Assembly (NCBI GenBank): GCA_937891465.1
Contig: CALAHF010000020.1
Span: 1-64,000, forward strand
Source of the DNA: an uncultured Verrucomicrobiales bacterium
Lineage (GTDB): Bacteria > Verrucomicrobiota > Verrucomicrobiia > Verrucomicrobiales > DEV007
Direction of reading: 5' to 3'
Length of the DNA stretch: 64,000 bases
The notes beneath the pieces are model-generated. The model made no database searches and was not told the DNA's origin. It saw nothing but the letters and a program-made list of their open reading frames with translations. Position 1 is the stretch's first letter, and each line of letters begins with the position of its first letter. A program made the translations under genes and the position numbers. This document shows, piece after piece, positions 43,450 to 51,464 of the stretch.

Positions 43450-45399
43450 ATGAAGCGAATCTCCCGAATGCTTGTTCTGTGTTTAATGCCCGTAATTGCA
43501 TCTGCGCAATTCCACAACAAAGGCGAAGGCCAGACGACAATCTCAAGATCGCCAACACGAATCGAAGTGAACGGGAAAGCGGTTGAATTCAATACCTGTT
43601 CTTCGGACAAAACTGAAATCGTATTTCTCACACACGCCAGGCGGGATGTTGTTGAGCGGGTTCGGAAAAATGCGGGACCGAATCTGAGAGTCATTGCACC
43701 CGAAGCATCGCGGGACTTTTTGGAGAATGCTGAAGAACATTGGCGGGATTGGTGGGAGGCACGTTTCAACTATTATGGTCAGCAAGTTACGAAACGTCCC
43801 ATTCACTCACTGCCTGCGACTCAATATGTGAAAGAAGGCGACAAAATTGAGTGGGAAGGCCATTCATTCGAAGTCATCGAGACGCCGGGGTATACGCGAG
43901 ACGGGGTGAGTTACCTTGTTAAAGCAGGGCCTTCGCACCCGCCTTTAGGGGCTAAGGACATCATTAAAACAGCATTTGATGAATGGATTGTGGTCGGGCA
44001 TTTAATCAATGCGAGTGGGCAGGTTCCCGATTTGTATTCATTTCAAGATGCGATACCGGAGGCTAAAATTGGGTCGTATCACGGATATGGCGCGCGCTTC
44101 GCGACGTGGATTTCCAGTCTGGAAAAGTTGAAGCGAAAGGATCCGGAAGGGAGGCCGCTGGCATTTGTTTCAACTCACCCTTACACGCATTGCGCGACTC
44201 CAACGGAAACGATCGATGCGGCGATTAAGCGGATGCGAAATATTTACGGGCATTTTCTGGAGACAAACGCGCTGCACTGGTATTTCGGCGAAGAGCGGAT
44301 GGGCGCAGCGGCGAAGAGGACGCTCGGTGAGGGCCATGAAATGAAACCGCTTTTTGAAAAGATGGCTGAGCATGTCGATTTACCTAATTGGTGTCAGCAC
44401 ATTGGGACGACGAAATTGCTGGTTTCGGATGATGGTTTTGGATTTGCGCTCGACGTAGGTGGTAAGAATCAATTCGAGTCGATTCAAAAAGCACTCGATG
44501 ACGGATTGATCAAAAAGCTCGAAGGAATTTGGGTGACCCACACCCATAATGATCACACGGCCTTTGTCGCCGAGGCGGCGCGAAAATTTGATTGCCCCGT
44601 GTATGCCGTTGATGAAGTTGCGGATGTGTTGGTTCATCCAGGACGCTGGTTTTTACCGGGTACTTCGCCGAATGCGATTGATGCGGAGCGGATGAAAATT
44701 ATGCCCAATGGCGAGACGGTGAAATGGCGGGGCTTTCAATTTATATCTCACTTTTTTCCGGGCCAAATGTACAATCACGGAGCGCTTCTCGTTGAAAAAC
44801 CAGATAATAAGCCGGTCTATTTTGTGGGGGACGCATTTTCCCCGACAGGTATTGATGACTACTGTCTGATGAATCGGAATCTGATGCGCGAAGATTCCGG
44901 CTACGCGCTGTGTTTTAAAAAAATCCGAAATTTGCCCGAAGGAACGTGGCTGGTGAATCAGCACATCCCTCATCTATTCAAGTTCAGTCCGGCCGAGCTT
45001 TCGAAACTGCAGACCAGTTATGGCGAGCGGCGGGAGTTGATCGAACAGATGACTTCGTGGGATGATGTGAATTACGCGATCGATGAAGAATGGGCGTGGT
45101 TTTATCCCTATGGTCAGGACGCAAAACGAGGCGAAAAAGTAAAAGTAACGATGCGAATCTGGAATCACTCCGAGAAAGGACGCACGTTCAAGCTTGCGCT
45201 GCATGATGCCGACGGACTGACGATTTCGGAAAAGGAAAAAGCCATCACGTTGAACGGACGTGAAACTGGAGAAGTGACTTTTTCTATTGAAATATCAGAC
45301 GACGCCGCACAGAAAGTTCATGTGATCACGGCTGATATTGAAAGCGATCCGGGAATCAAGTTGGAGCACTGGTGCGAGGCGTTGATTCGGGTTCAATAA
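43450..45399 (+). CDS. Secreted double metallo-beta-lactamase-fold protein
   Basis: The 649-residue protein has a signal peptide (MLVLCLMPVIASA) and two metallo-beta-lactamase-like halves. The first (residues about 40-250) has lost the HxHxDH motif: its position reads LTHARRDVV, and the usual GHTxG loop is GYTRDG. The second keeps WVTHTHNDHTAF, VYFVGDAFSP and late HIPHLF motifs, so it should bind two metals. A C-terminal beta-sandwich of about 120 residues follows. The substrate is unknown. The ATG at 43450 is chosen for the signal peptide; an upstream start at 43414 adds 12 residues. It overlaps the convergent SDR gene by seven bases. Confidence 0.72.
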   Translation: MKRISRMLVLCLMPVIASAQFHNKGEGQTTISRSPTRIEVNGKAVEFNTCSSDKTEIVFLTHARRDVVERVRKNAGPNLRVIAPEASRDFLENAEEHWRDWWEARFNYYGQQVTKRPIHSLPATQYVKEGDKIEWEGHSFEVIETPGYTRDGVSYLVKAGPSHPPLGAKDIIKTAFDEWIVVGHLINASGQVPDLYSFQDAIPEAKIGSYHGYGARFATWISSLEKLKRKDPEGRPLAFVSTHPYTHCATPTETIDAAIKRMRNIYGHFLETNALHWYFGEERMGAAAKRTLGEGHEMKPLFEKMAEHVDLPNWCQHIGTTKLLVSDDGFGFALDVGGKNQFESIQKALDDGLIKKLEGIWVTHTHNDHTAFVAEAARKFDCPVYAVDEVADVLVHPGRWFLPGTSPNAIDAERMKIMPNGETVKWRGFQFISHFFPGQMYNHGALLVEKPDNKPVYFVGDAFSPTGIDDYCLMNRNLMREDSGYALCFKKIRNLPEGTWLVNQHIPHLFKFSPAELSKLQTSYGERRELIEQMTSWDDVNYAIDEEWAWFYPYGQDAKRGEKVKVTMRIWNHSEKGRTFKLALHDADGLTISEKEKAITLNGRETGEVTFSIEISDDAAQKVHVITADIESDPGIKLEHWCEALIRVQ

Positions 45400-46157
45400 A
45401 CCGCTCGTCCACCGGACAAATCAAAAGTGAAGGCGGTGCAAAATGACGCTTCAGGCGAAACGATCCAGCAGCTCATTGCGGCAATTTCTTCAAGACTACC
45501 GCAGCGTTTCATAGGGATTTTGTCGGTCATGTATTTCACTTGAGCGGGATCAATTCCGTCGACCATCGGCGTGCGAATGACGGCTGGGGCGATCGCATTG
45601 ATGGTGATTCCAGTCTCGGCAAATTCTTTGCCCACCGATTTCACCAGGCCAATGACGCCTGCTTTTGTTGTGGAATAGGGGCTCATTCCTGCGTTGCCCT
45701 CTTTTCCTGCTATTGACGCGAAATTTAAGACACGTCCGTAGTTGTGAGGCTCCATGGAGAGCAGCGCGTATTTCGTCATTAAAAACGTTCCCCGCAAATT
45801 GATCGCCGATTCGAGGTCCCAGGCCTCGGTCGTGACTTCCGTAATTTTTGTCGAGGTCGGGCCGACGATCGCCGCGCAGTTGATCATAATGTCGAGGGCA
45901 CCCTTTTCGCTCCGGGCGGTGACGGCTTCGACTCCAGCTTTGACGGCACCTTCGTCTGAAATATCAACAATCTCGGCCTCAATTCGCAGGCCGGCCTCGG
46001 CAAATTCACCAACTGCAGCTTCAGCATTCATCACGCTGACGTCGAAGATCGTAACGTCGGCGCCTTCACTGGCGAGACGGTGCGCGATAACTTTCCCGAT
46101 GCCGTCAGCTCCTCCGGTAACGATTGCGGTTTGATTCAGAAAGCGGTTTTCAGTCAT
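45393..46157 (-). CDS. Short-chain dehydrogenase/reductase
   Basis: The 254-residue protein is a classical SDR. It has the cofactor motif TGGADGIGKVIA, the INCAAIVG motif in place of NNAG, the catalytic serine in LNFASIAGKEGN and the YSTTK catalytic pair, with ITINAIAPAVIRTPMV beyond. It oxidises or reduces an alcohol/ketone with NAD(P); the substrate cannot be told. It follows the large PVC cytochrome gene on the same strand, separated by a palindromic repeat. Confidence 0.92.
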   Translation of the reverse strand: MTENRFLNQTAIVTGGADGIGKVIAHRLASEGADVTIFDVSVMNAEAAVGEFAEAGLRIEAEIVDISDEGAVKAGVEAVTARSEKGALDIMINCAAIVGPTSTKITEVTTEAWDLESAINLRGTFLMTKYALLSMEPHNYGRVLNFASIAGKEGNAGMSPYSTTKAGVIGLVKSVGKEFAETGITINAIAPAVIRTPMVDGIDPAQVKYMTDKIPMKRCGSLEEIAAMSCWIVSPEASFCTAFTFDLSGGRAVY

Positions 46158-46183
46158 GATTTTAAAAATGAGATTTTACGAAG

Positions 46184-46216
46184 CAACAGGGTTGGTTCGA
46201 TGAATGAACCCTGTTG
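46184..46216. repeat. Dispersed palindromic repeat, copy 7
   Basis: CAACAGGGTTGGTTC and GAATGAACCCTGTTG pair at 14 of 15 positions around GAT, with outer TTTACGA / TCGTGG flanks. It lies 10 bases after the stop of the PVC cytochrome gene on the minus strand and before the SDR gene, where a terminator is expected. Confidence 0.8.
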
Positions 46217-46226
46217 GATCGTGGAT

Positions 46227-48905
46227 TTAATTTCCAGTAATATATGCGAGGAGGTCTGCGGTTTCTTGAAGCGTCAGGGTGGCTTCAAGTCCCTCTGGCA
46301 TGAGCGAAATCCCAAGGCCTTTCATACCGGCGACGTCGCTTCGTGGGAACGTTTTTTCAAGGCCCCCCAGCATTCGAATGGTGACGTCCGTCTGGGTTTC
46401 GTTGGCAATGATTGCCGTGTAAATTTCGCCGCTGTTCAGGGTGAAATTAAAGGCCTGGAATTGTGGGGCGATCTCCTTGTTGGGGTGAAACAGATTGGTG
46501 ATGATGGAATCACCACCGGCACTTTTGAAAGTCGCAAAATCGGGGCCGACCGCAAATCCCTGACCATCGGGTGATTTGTGGCAGGTGAGACAGGCTTTTT
46601 GATAAGCGAGTTTTCCAGCAGCGGCGTCGCCCTTCAAATCGAGGGCGGCCATGTATTTCTTAACGATATCGTCGCGTGAGATTTTAATGGGCGCGGGAAT
46701 AATTTTCTGAGCGAGGGCTGTGACATCCTTGCTCGAATGAGTGCGCAGTTTTTTTGCCTCCGTTAGGGGAAGTTCTTCAATTTTGATGGTGTCATTTTCG
46801 ATGGCATCGAGAAGGAAGAGCGCACGATCTTTTTTTCGAACAAAAAACGGGAAAGCGCGCGCGTGAAGCTCGGAATTGAGCGCTGACCAATTTGCAGTGA
46901 GAACTTTCGGGAGAGCTACTGGATCCGAGTTTTCGAAAGCAGAGAATGCCTCCAACCGGAAACTGGTTGGGGCTTGTGAATCCGTCAGGATTTTTTCAAG
47001 AGTGGAACTCGCCAGTTGATTGGTATTCGCCAACAGAGCAAATGCAGACGATTTCTTCGCGGCGTTGGAAGCTGGATCTGCCACGATTTGTTGCGCGTTT
47101 TTCAAGGCGTCGGGTGCGTGTTCGACAATGGCTTTGCGATTGGCCTTATTTTTTGAAAATGCGGTCCAGACGTCAAGCGCTGGTTCTTTGCCTGCCAGCC
47201 AGGCTGCTGCATTTGGGCCGTCGATTTTTCCGAGTTGTTCGGTGATTTGAATCTGGAGTTTGCCAGTCGCGATTTCAAAAACCACCTTTGCTTCATCGGC
47301 GGTTTGGATGGCATTTGCGATTCCGGAAATCATCCATGGGTCCTCGCCTGCTTGTTTTGCAGCGGCAATGAGTTGCTCTGTTTTTGTGGTAGAGGGCTTG
47401 GATTTTGCAAGAGAGAGAAGCTTGCGAAAAGGAGTATCTGAAGTTTCGCCGACAGGTTTTCCTCTTTCATAAAGCAGGCGGTGGGCGGTATCCCGTTTCC
47501 AGCTGTTGCCTTCGATTCTTGTGAGCGCGACTAATTCTTTGTCGGTCATTGCTCCGAGATTGGGCGCATTCGGGCGGTTAAATCCTTCGGCAACGACGCG
47601 GTAGATTCTCCCCCGGTCGCACCCTGAATTGAGATCGACGTGTTTTTTAATGCCTTCAGGAATTGACCAGGGGTGTTCGATCGTTTCTCGATGCATGTCG
47701 GCGATGTAGAGACTGCCATCAGGGGCGTTTGCGAAATTGACAGCGCGGAACCAGTTGTCGGAAGAGGCAATGAATTCGGACTTCTGATCGACTCGCGTTG
47801 CGACTGGTTGGACGTTTTCGCTGACGATTTTTTTGCGGTGAACGAGATTACTCCCAGCATCTCCAATGAATGCAAAGCCTGAGCAGTCCGGCATCGCATC
47901 GCCTTTGTAAATAGTGATGCCCGTTGCGGCTGTAAAATAGCCGGAAACACGACCCCCGCCTTCAACGCTTCCTTTAACTGCGCCGGCAACTCGCCAGCGG
48001 GTGCGAACGATACGCCATGGCTCGTCTGGACTGATTCGGTAGACGGTCGCAGCATTGCCATCATCAGCAATGCTTACGAGTGCGCGAGGCAACGAATAAT
48101 GTGGGTTGGGCACGGTCCACTGACGTTCCCACATGACACGAATGATGTGATTCGAGTTGCTGCACACGTAACGATTTCCATCAGCATCGAAATCCATCCC
48201 GTATTGAGCAACTCCATTTTCGGGGCGGAGGTCAAGCGCTTCCGGATCGAATGAAAAATCAGCTCCGCGCAGCGAGACTGCTGGTTGATTTGGTTTTTCC
48301 GGTTGGGTGACGTTCCCTCCGTTGGAGGCCGTCGCACCCCAAATGCGATTGTCAGGTCCCCAGCGAAAACTGTTAAAAAGCGCCTGCATATTGACTCTCA
48401 ATTGCTCAGCGGGCGGGCCGAATCCGGAGAAGACATGTTTTTTTTCGTCAGAAACGCCATCTCCATCGGTGTCCTTAAAATAGAAAACGTCGGGAGTGGC
48501 TCCCACGAATATTCCACCTTTGTAGCAGATGACGGCGGTTGGCCATCTTAAACCATCGGCATAAACCGTCGCTGAATCGTAGATGCCATCATCATCGGTA
48601 TCGACAAGTTTACGGATGCGGCCCAGTGCATCATCACGACGTTCGGAGTAGCCACGCATTTCGATGACGAACATGGCACCGGCTTCATCGAAGGTGATCG
48701 CGATTGGATCGACCACATTGGGTTCGTGAGCGACGAGACTGAGTTCGTAGCCATCAGCAACTTTGAAAGTGGAGAGAGCGTTCTCGGGTTCGGTAGCAGC
48801 AATGCGAGGCATTTCGCTGGCATCGACTTCCGGTTCTGGCGTCTCGCTCAGAAGGATAGGGTTCAGAGCAAAACAGCTGATTACGGACATGAGCCACATT
48901 TTCAT
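46227..48905 (-). CDS. PVC-type membrane-bound dehydrogenase/cytochrome c fusion
   Basis: The 892-residue protein is of a type almost confined to PVC bacteria. It has a signal peptide, an NHL/beta-propeller domain from about residue 40 (DPIAITFDEAGAMFVIEMRGYSE, VYADGLRWPTAVIC) with a DTDGDGVSDE segment, and a helical HEAT-like middle. The C-terminal cytochrome c domain has CLTCHKSPDGQGFAVGPDF (CxxCH) around residue 790, followed by the usual HPNKEIAPQF segment. It probably couples oxidation of an unknown substrate to electron transfer in the periplasm. The SDR gene lies downstream, and the amidohydrolase gene (48970) is divergent. Confidence 0.9.
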   Translation of the reverse strand: MKMWLMSVISCFALNPILLSETPEPEVDASEMPRIAATEPENALSTFKVADGYELSLVAHEPNVVDPIAITFDEAGAMFVIEMRGYSERRDDALGRIRKLVDTDDDGIYDSATVYADGLRWPTAVICYKGGIFVGATPDVFYFKDTDGDGVSDEKKHVFSGFGPPAEQLRVNMQALFNSFRWGPDNRIWGATASNGGNVTQPEKPNQPAVSLRGADFSFDPEALDLRPENGVAQYGMDFDADGNRYVCSNSNHIIRVMWERQWTVPNPHYSLPRALVSIADDGNAATVYRISPDEPWRIVRTRWRVAGAVKGSVEGGGRVSGYFTAATGITIYKGDAMPDCSGFAFIGDAGSNLVHRKKIVSENVQPVATRVDQKSEFIASSDNWFRAVNFANAPDGSLYIADMHRETIEHPWSIPEGIKKHVDLNSGCDRGRIYRVVAEGFNRPNAPNLGAMTDKELVALTRIEGNSWKRDTAHRLLYERGKPVGETSDTPFRKLLSLAKSKPSTTKTEQLIAAAKQAGEDPWMISGIANAIQTADEAKVVFEIATGKLQIQITEQLGKIDGPNAAAWLAGKEPALDVWTAFSKNKANRKAIVEHAPDALKNAQQIVADPASNAAKKSSAFALLANTNQLASSTLEKILTDSQAPTSFRLEAFSAFENSDPVALPKVLTANWSALNSELHARAFPFFVRKKDRALFLLDAIENDTIKIEELPLTEAKKLRTHSSKDVTALAQKIIPAPIKISRDDIVKKYMAALDLKGDAAAGKLAYQKACLTCHKSPDGQGFAVGPDFATFKSAGGDSIITNLFHPNKEIAPQFQAFNFTLNSGEIYTAIIANETQTDVTIRMLGGLEKTFPRSDVAGMKGLGISLMPEGLEATLTLQETADLLAYITGN

Positions 48906-48969
48906 GTCGTCAATTGTATGGGGAGGCGTTTAAAAATTCAAAAACGTAAATCCGTCACCCTTTGAATTT

Positions 48970-49908
48970 ATGAAGCGCCGTCATTTTCTAAAATCTACAT
49001 CCTCAGCTGTTTCAGCTGCTGCTGTTTCGTCGCCGCTATGGGCCGCTGAAAACTCTGAAGTGATTTACGATATCCACCAGCATATCAATTTTCACGGGCG
49101 AAGAAATGGTGAATTGATCGCGCATCAGAAAATGATGGGAGTTACTAAAACGGTTTTGCTCCCCTCCGGGGCTCAGTTGGCTCGTGATTCAACGCATGGC
49201 GGGCGTTCGAACGGATTGGCGGCGCGAATTTTTGGAACGGCTGCCGCAGCTCGTTTGGCCGGCGAACATCCGAAATCGTTCGTCTATTTCTGCAATGAAA
49301 TCCCCGATTTAGATTCGACGAAAGCGAGTTTGGAGAAGTGGTTGGAAGGTGGGGCGATTGGTATCGGGGAGCAGAAATTTAATCTGGACTGTGATTCGAA
49401 GCCGATGCAGCAGGTTTATGAAATCGCGAATGCCTTTGAAGTCCCCGTGTTGCTTCATTTTCAGCACGGATCATACAATTTGGGGTTTGAGCGATTTCAC
49501 AAAATGTTGGAGAAATATCCCAAAGTGAATTTTTTCGGTCACGCTCAAACGTGGTGGGGAAACATCGATGCGAAGCTCGATCAAAAAGATTTGTATCCGA
49601 AAGGGAAGGTGACTTCCGGTGGTCTGACCGACAAGTATCTCGCCGATTATCCGAATATGTTCGGTGATCTCTCGGCGGGATCAGGGCTCAATTCAATGAA
49701 GCGTGACGAGGAGCATGCTGCCGCTTTTTTGGATCGGCATCAGGATAAACTCTGTTTGGGTACGGATTGCGCGGATGCAATCGGGGAAGGGACAAAATGC
49801 TCGGGATCGGGAATGATCGATCTCGTTCGTCGTTTGGTGCCTGATGACACGGCGCGCGCTAAAATTTTCTCGGGAAATGCGAAGCGCGTTATCCCGTTTG
49901 GCGATTAA
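48970..49908 (+). CDS. Secreted amidohydrolase-fold protein
   Basis: The 312-residue protein has a Tat-like leader (MKRRHFLKSTSSAVS) and a TIM-barrel of the amidohydrolase-2 type. Visible metal-type residues are YDIHQHINFHG near the start, LLHFQHGS, FFGHAQTWWG and CLGTDCADA (the late aspartate). Such enzymes hydrolyse or decarboxylate small cyclic compounds. It lies 64 bases from the divergent PVC cytochrome gene and converges with the DUF1501 gene (four-base overlap), so it is probably part of the same catabolic cluster. Confidence 0.85.
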   Translation: MKRRHFLKSTSSAVSAAAVSSPLWAAENSEVIYDIHQHINFHGRRNGELIAHQKMMGVTKTVLLPSGAQLARDSTHGGRSNGLAARIFGTAAAARLAGEHPKSFVYFCNEIPDLDSTKASLEKWLEGGAIGIGEQKFNLDCDSKPMQQVYEIANAFEVPVLLHFQHGSYNLGFERFHKMLEKYPKVNFFGHAQTWWGNIDAKLDQKDLYPKGKVTSGGLTDKYLADYPNMFGDLSAGSGLNSMKRDEEHAAAFLDRHQDKLCLGTDCADAIGEGTKCSGSGMIDLVRRLVPDDTARAKIFSGNAKRVIPFGD

Positions 49909-51242
49909 GCAAACAGTTCCTTAATCAGCTTGCCGTTGTTCACGAGTTGCAATGGGCGTCCGGCACTATCGTGGAGAACCATTTCGGGATTGATTCCCAT
50001 TTTTGTGTAAATACTGGAAGCAAAATCCTCGGGCGCGTAGACGTTTTCGTTGGCGTAATAGCCTTTTACGTCTGTCGCTCCAACGATTTGACCGCCGGGA
50101 ATGCCGCCGCCGGCCATAAGGACGCTCATAGCAAAACTCCAGTGATCGCGTCCGGCGTCTTTATTAATTTTCGGGGTGCGGCCAAATTCTCCGAGCAGCA
50201 GAACCATCGTGTTGTCGAGCGTTCCGCGATCGGCCAGGTCTTGAATCAAAGCAGAAACGCCAGTGTCGATACGTTCGGCCTTGTCTTTTGCATAGGATTT
50301 GAAAAGCCCACGGTGATCGTCCCATCCACCGTAGTAAACGGTGACCCAGGGGACGCCGACTTCGGTGAGCCGGCGAGCCATCAACAAACGCTGACCGAAG
50401 TCATTACGGCCGTATTTCTCCCGCATTTTCTCATCTTCTTTATCCATGTCGAAGGCTGCCTGAGCTTCGGTGGAGGTGATGAGGTCGAATCCTTGCGAGT
50501 AAAATTCATCAAAGGCGACTGCGGGATCTTCGGCGGCTTTGTCAGTCATTCGCTTCAGATTATCGAGTGACTCGCGAAGCTGAGCTCGATTTTTAGCGCG
50601 GCCTTCGGCAATTTCCTGAGGAATGGTGACGTCGCGGACGCGAAAGCCTTTACTGTCTGGATTGTCTGAAATCACAAACGGGGCATGTTGTGCGCCGAGG
50701 AAATTCGGACCGCCTGATCGGGAAACGCGTGGTGCGCTAATGTAAGCCGGAAGGCCGTGGGGAACGGTTCGTTCAGAGCTGACGACTGATCCGAAGCTTG
50801 GGTGAAACGTAACGAATGCGCCGCAACCAACGGGGACTGGTGTTGGGCGACCGGTCATCAAGTAGTGATTTCCCGCGCCGTGATTGTTTTGATTGTGGGC
50901 AATGGAACGAACGACGGAGAAATTGCCGAAGCTCTTGGCGAGTTTCGGCATTTTGTCGCAAAAGTGAACGCCGGGGACCGTTGTGGGAACCGTTCCGAAT
51001 TCTCCGCGAATTTCGGATGGTGCGTCGGGTTTGGGGTCGAACGTTTCGTAGTGCGAAGGCCCGCCATCGAGCCACACCATGATGCAGCGGGTGTCTTTAT
51101 TGATGCCGCCGGCTGGCGCGATGGTTTTCGCCTGCAAGAGATCGGCCATGCCTAGACCGCCAAGTGCTCCGAGACCGGTTTGGATAAAATCGCGACGTCC
51201 GACGCCGTTGCAGTTTCTGTTTGGTGAACGTTTCACACGCAC
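49905..51242 (-). CDS. DUF1501 (sulfatase-fold) secreted protein
   Basis: The 445-residue protein has a Tat-like leader (GRRDFIQTGLGALGGLG) and the family motifs MVWLDGGPSHYETFDPK, SFGNFSVVRSIAHNQNNHG, YYGGWDDHRGLFKSY and LLGEFGRTPKINKDAGRDHW. It is a paralogue of the 6711-8075 protein but without a DUF1549/1553 partner nearby. The reaction is unknown. It is divergent neither from nor coupled to the secretin; 222 bases with a terminator-like hairpin and a repeat copy separate them. Confidence 0.9.
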   Translation of the reverse strand: MRVKRSPNRNCNGVGRRDFIQTGLGALGGLGMADLLQAKTIAPAGGINKDTRCIMVWLDGGPSHYETFDPKPDAPSEIRGEFGTVPTTVPGVHFCDKMPKLAKSFGNFSVVRSIAHNQNNHGAGNHYLMTGRPTPVPVGCGAFVTFHPSFGSVVSSERTVPHGLPAYISAPRVSRSGGPNFLGAQHAPFVISDNPDSKGFRVRDVTIPQEIAEGRAKNRAQLRESLDNLKRMTDKAAEDPAVAFDEFYSQGFDLITSTEAQAAFDMDKEDEKMREKYGRNDFGQRLLMARRLTEVGVPWVTVYYGGWDDHRGLFKSYAKDKAERIDTGVSALIQDLADRGTLDNTMVLLLGEFGRTPKINKDAGRDHWSFAMSVLMAGGGIPGGQIVGATDVKGYYANENVYAPEDFASSIYTKMGINPEMVLHDSAGRPLQLVNNGKLIKELFA

Positions 51243-51298
51243 AAACTAAGTGGTTGGTGGAAGGGAGACAAATCGCGTAATTGCGGTGTCTCAAGTGA

Positions 51299-51343
51299 AC
51301 GATCAGATAGGGTATCTTCGTTAAATGAGCCCTGTTTGATCGT
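51299..51343. repeat. Dispersed palindromic repeat, copy 8
   Basis: Outer arms ACGATCA and TGATCGT are perfect, and the inner arms ATAGGGTATC / GAGCCCTGT are partial. It lies between the end of the secretin and the start of the DUF1501 gene, both on the minus strand. The inner part resembles copy 3. Confidence 0.6.
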
Positions 51344-51355
51344 GAAAACGCGAAA

Positions 51356-51387
51356 GAAACCCTGCAGGTTTTATCCCACAGGGTTTC
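51356..51387 (-). terminator. Hairpin downstream of the secretin gene
   Basis: GAAACCCTG and CAGGGTTTC pair perfectly (nine bases) around 14 bases, about 78 bases after the secretin stop on the minus strand. The minus-strand sequence after it is TTTCGCGTTTTC, a poor T-run, so termination is likely but not certain. Confidence 0.55.
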
Positions 51388-51464
51388 TCGCACTTGCTTC
51401 ACGCTTCTTTGACCGTTGCTGTCGGAACTGCGCGGGTCTCAGAAATTGGTTATGCTGTTGTTGA

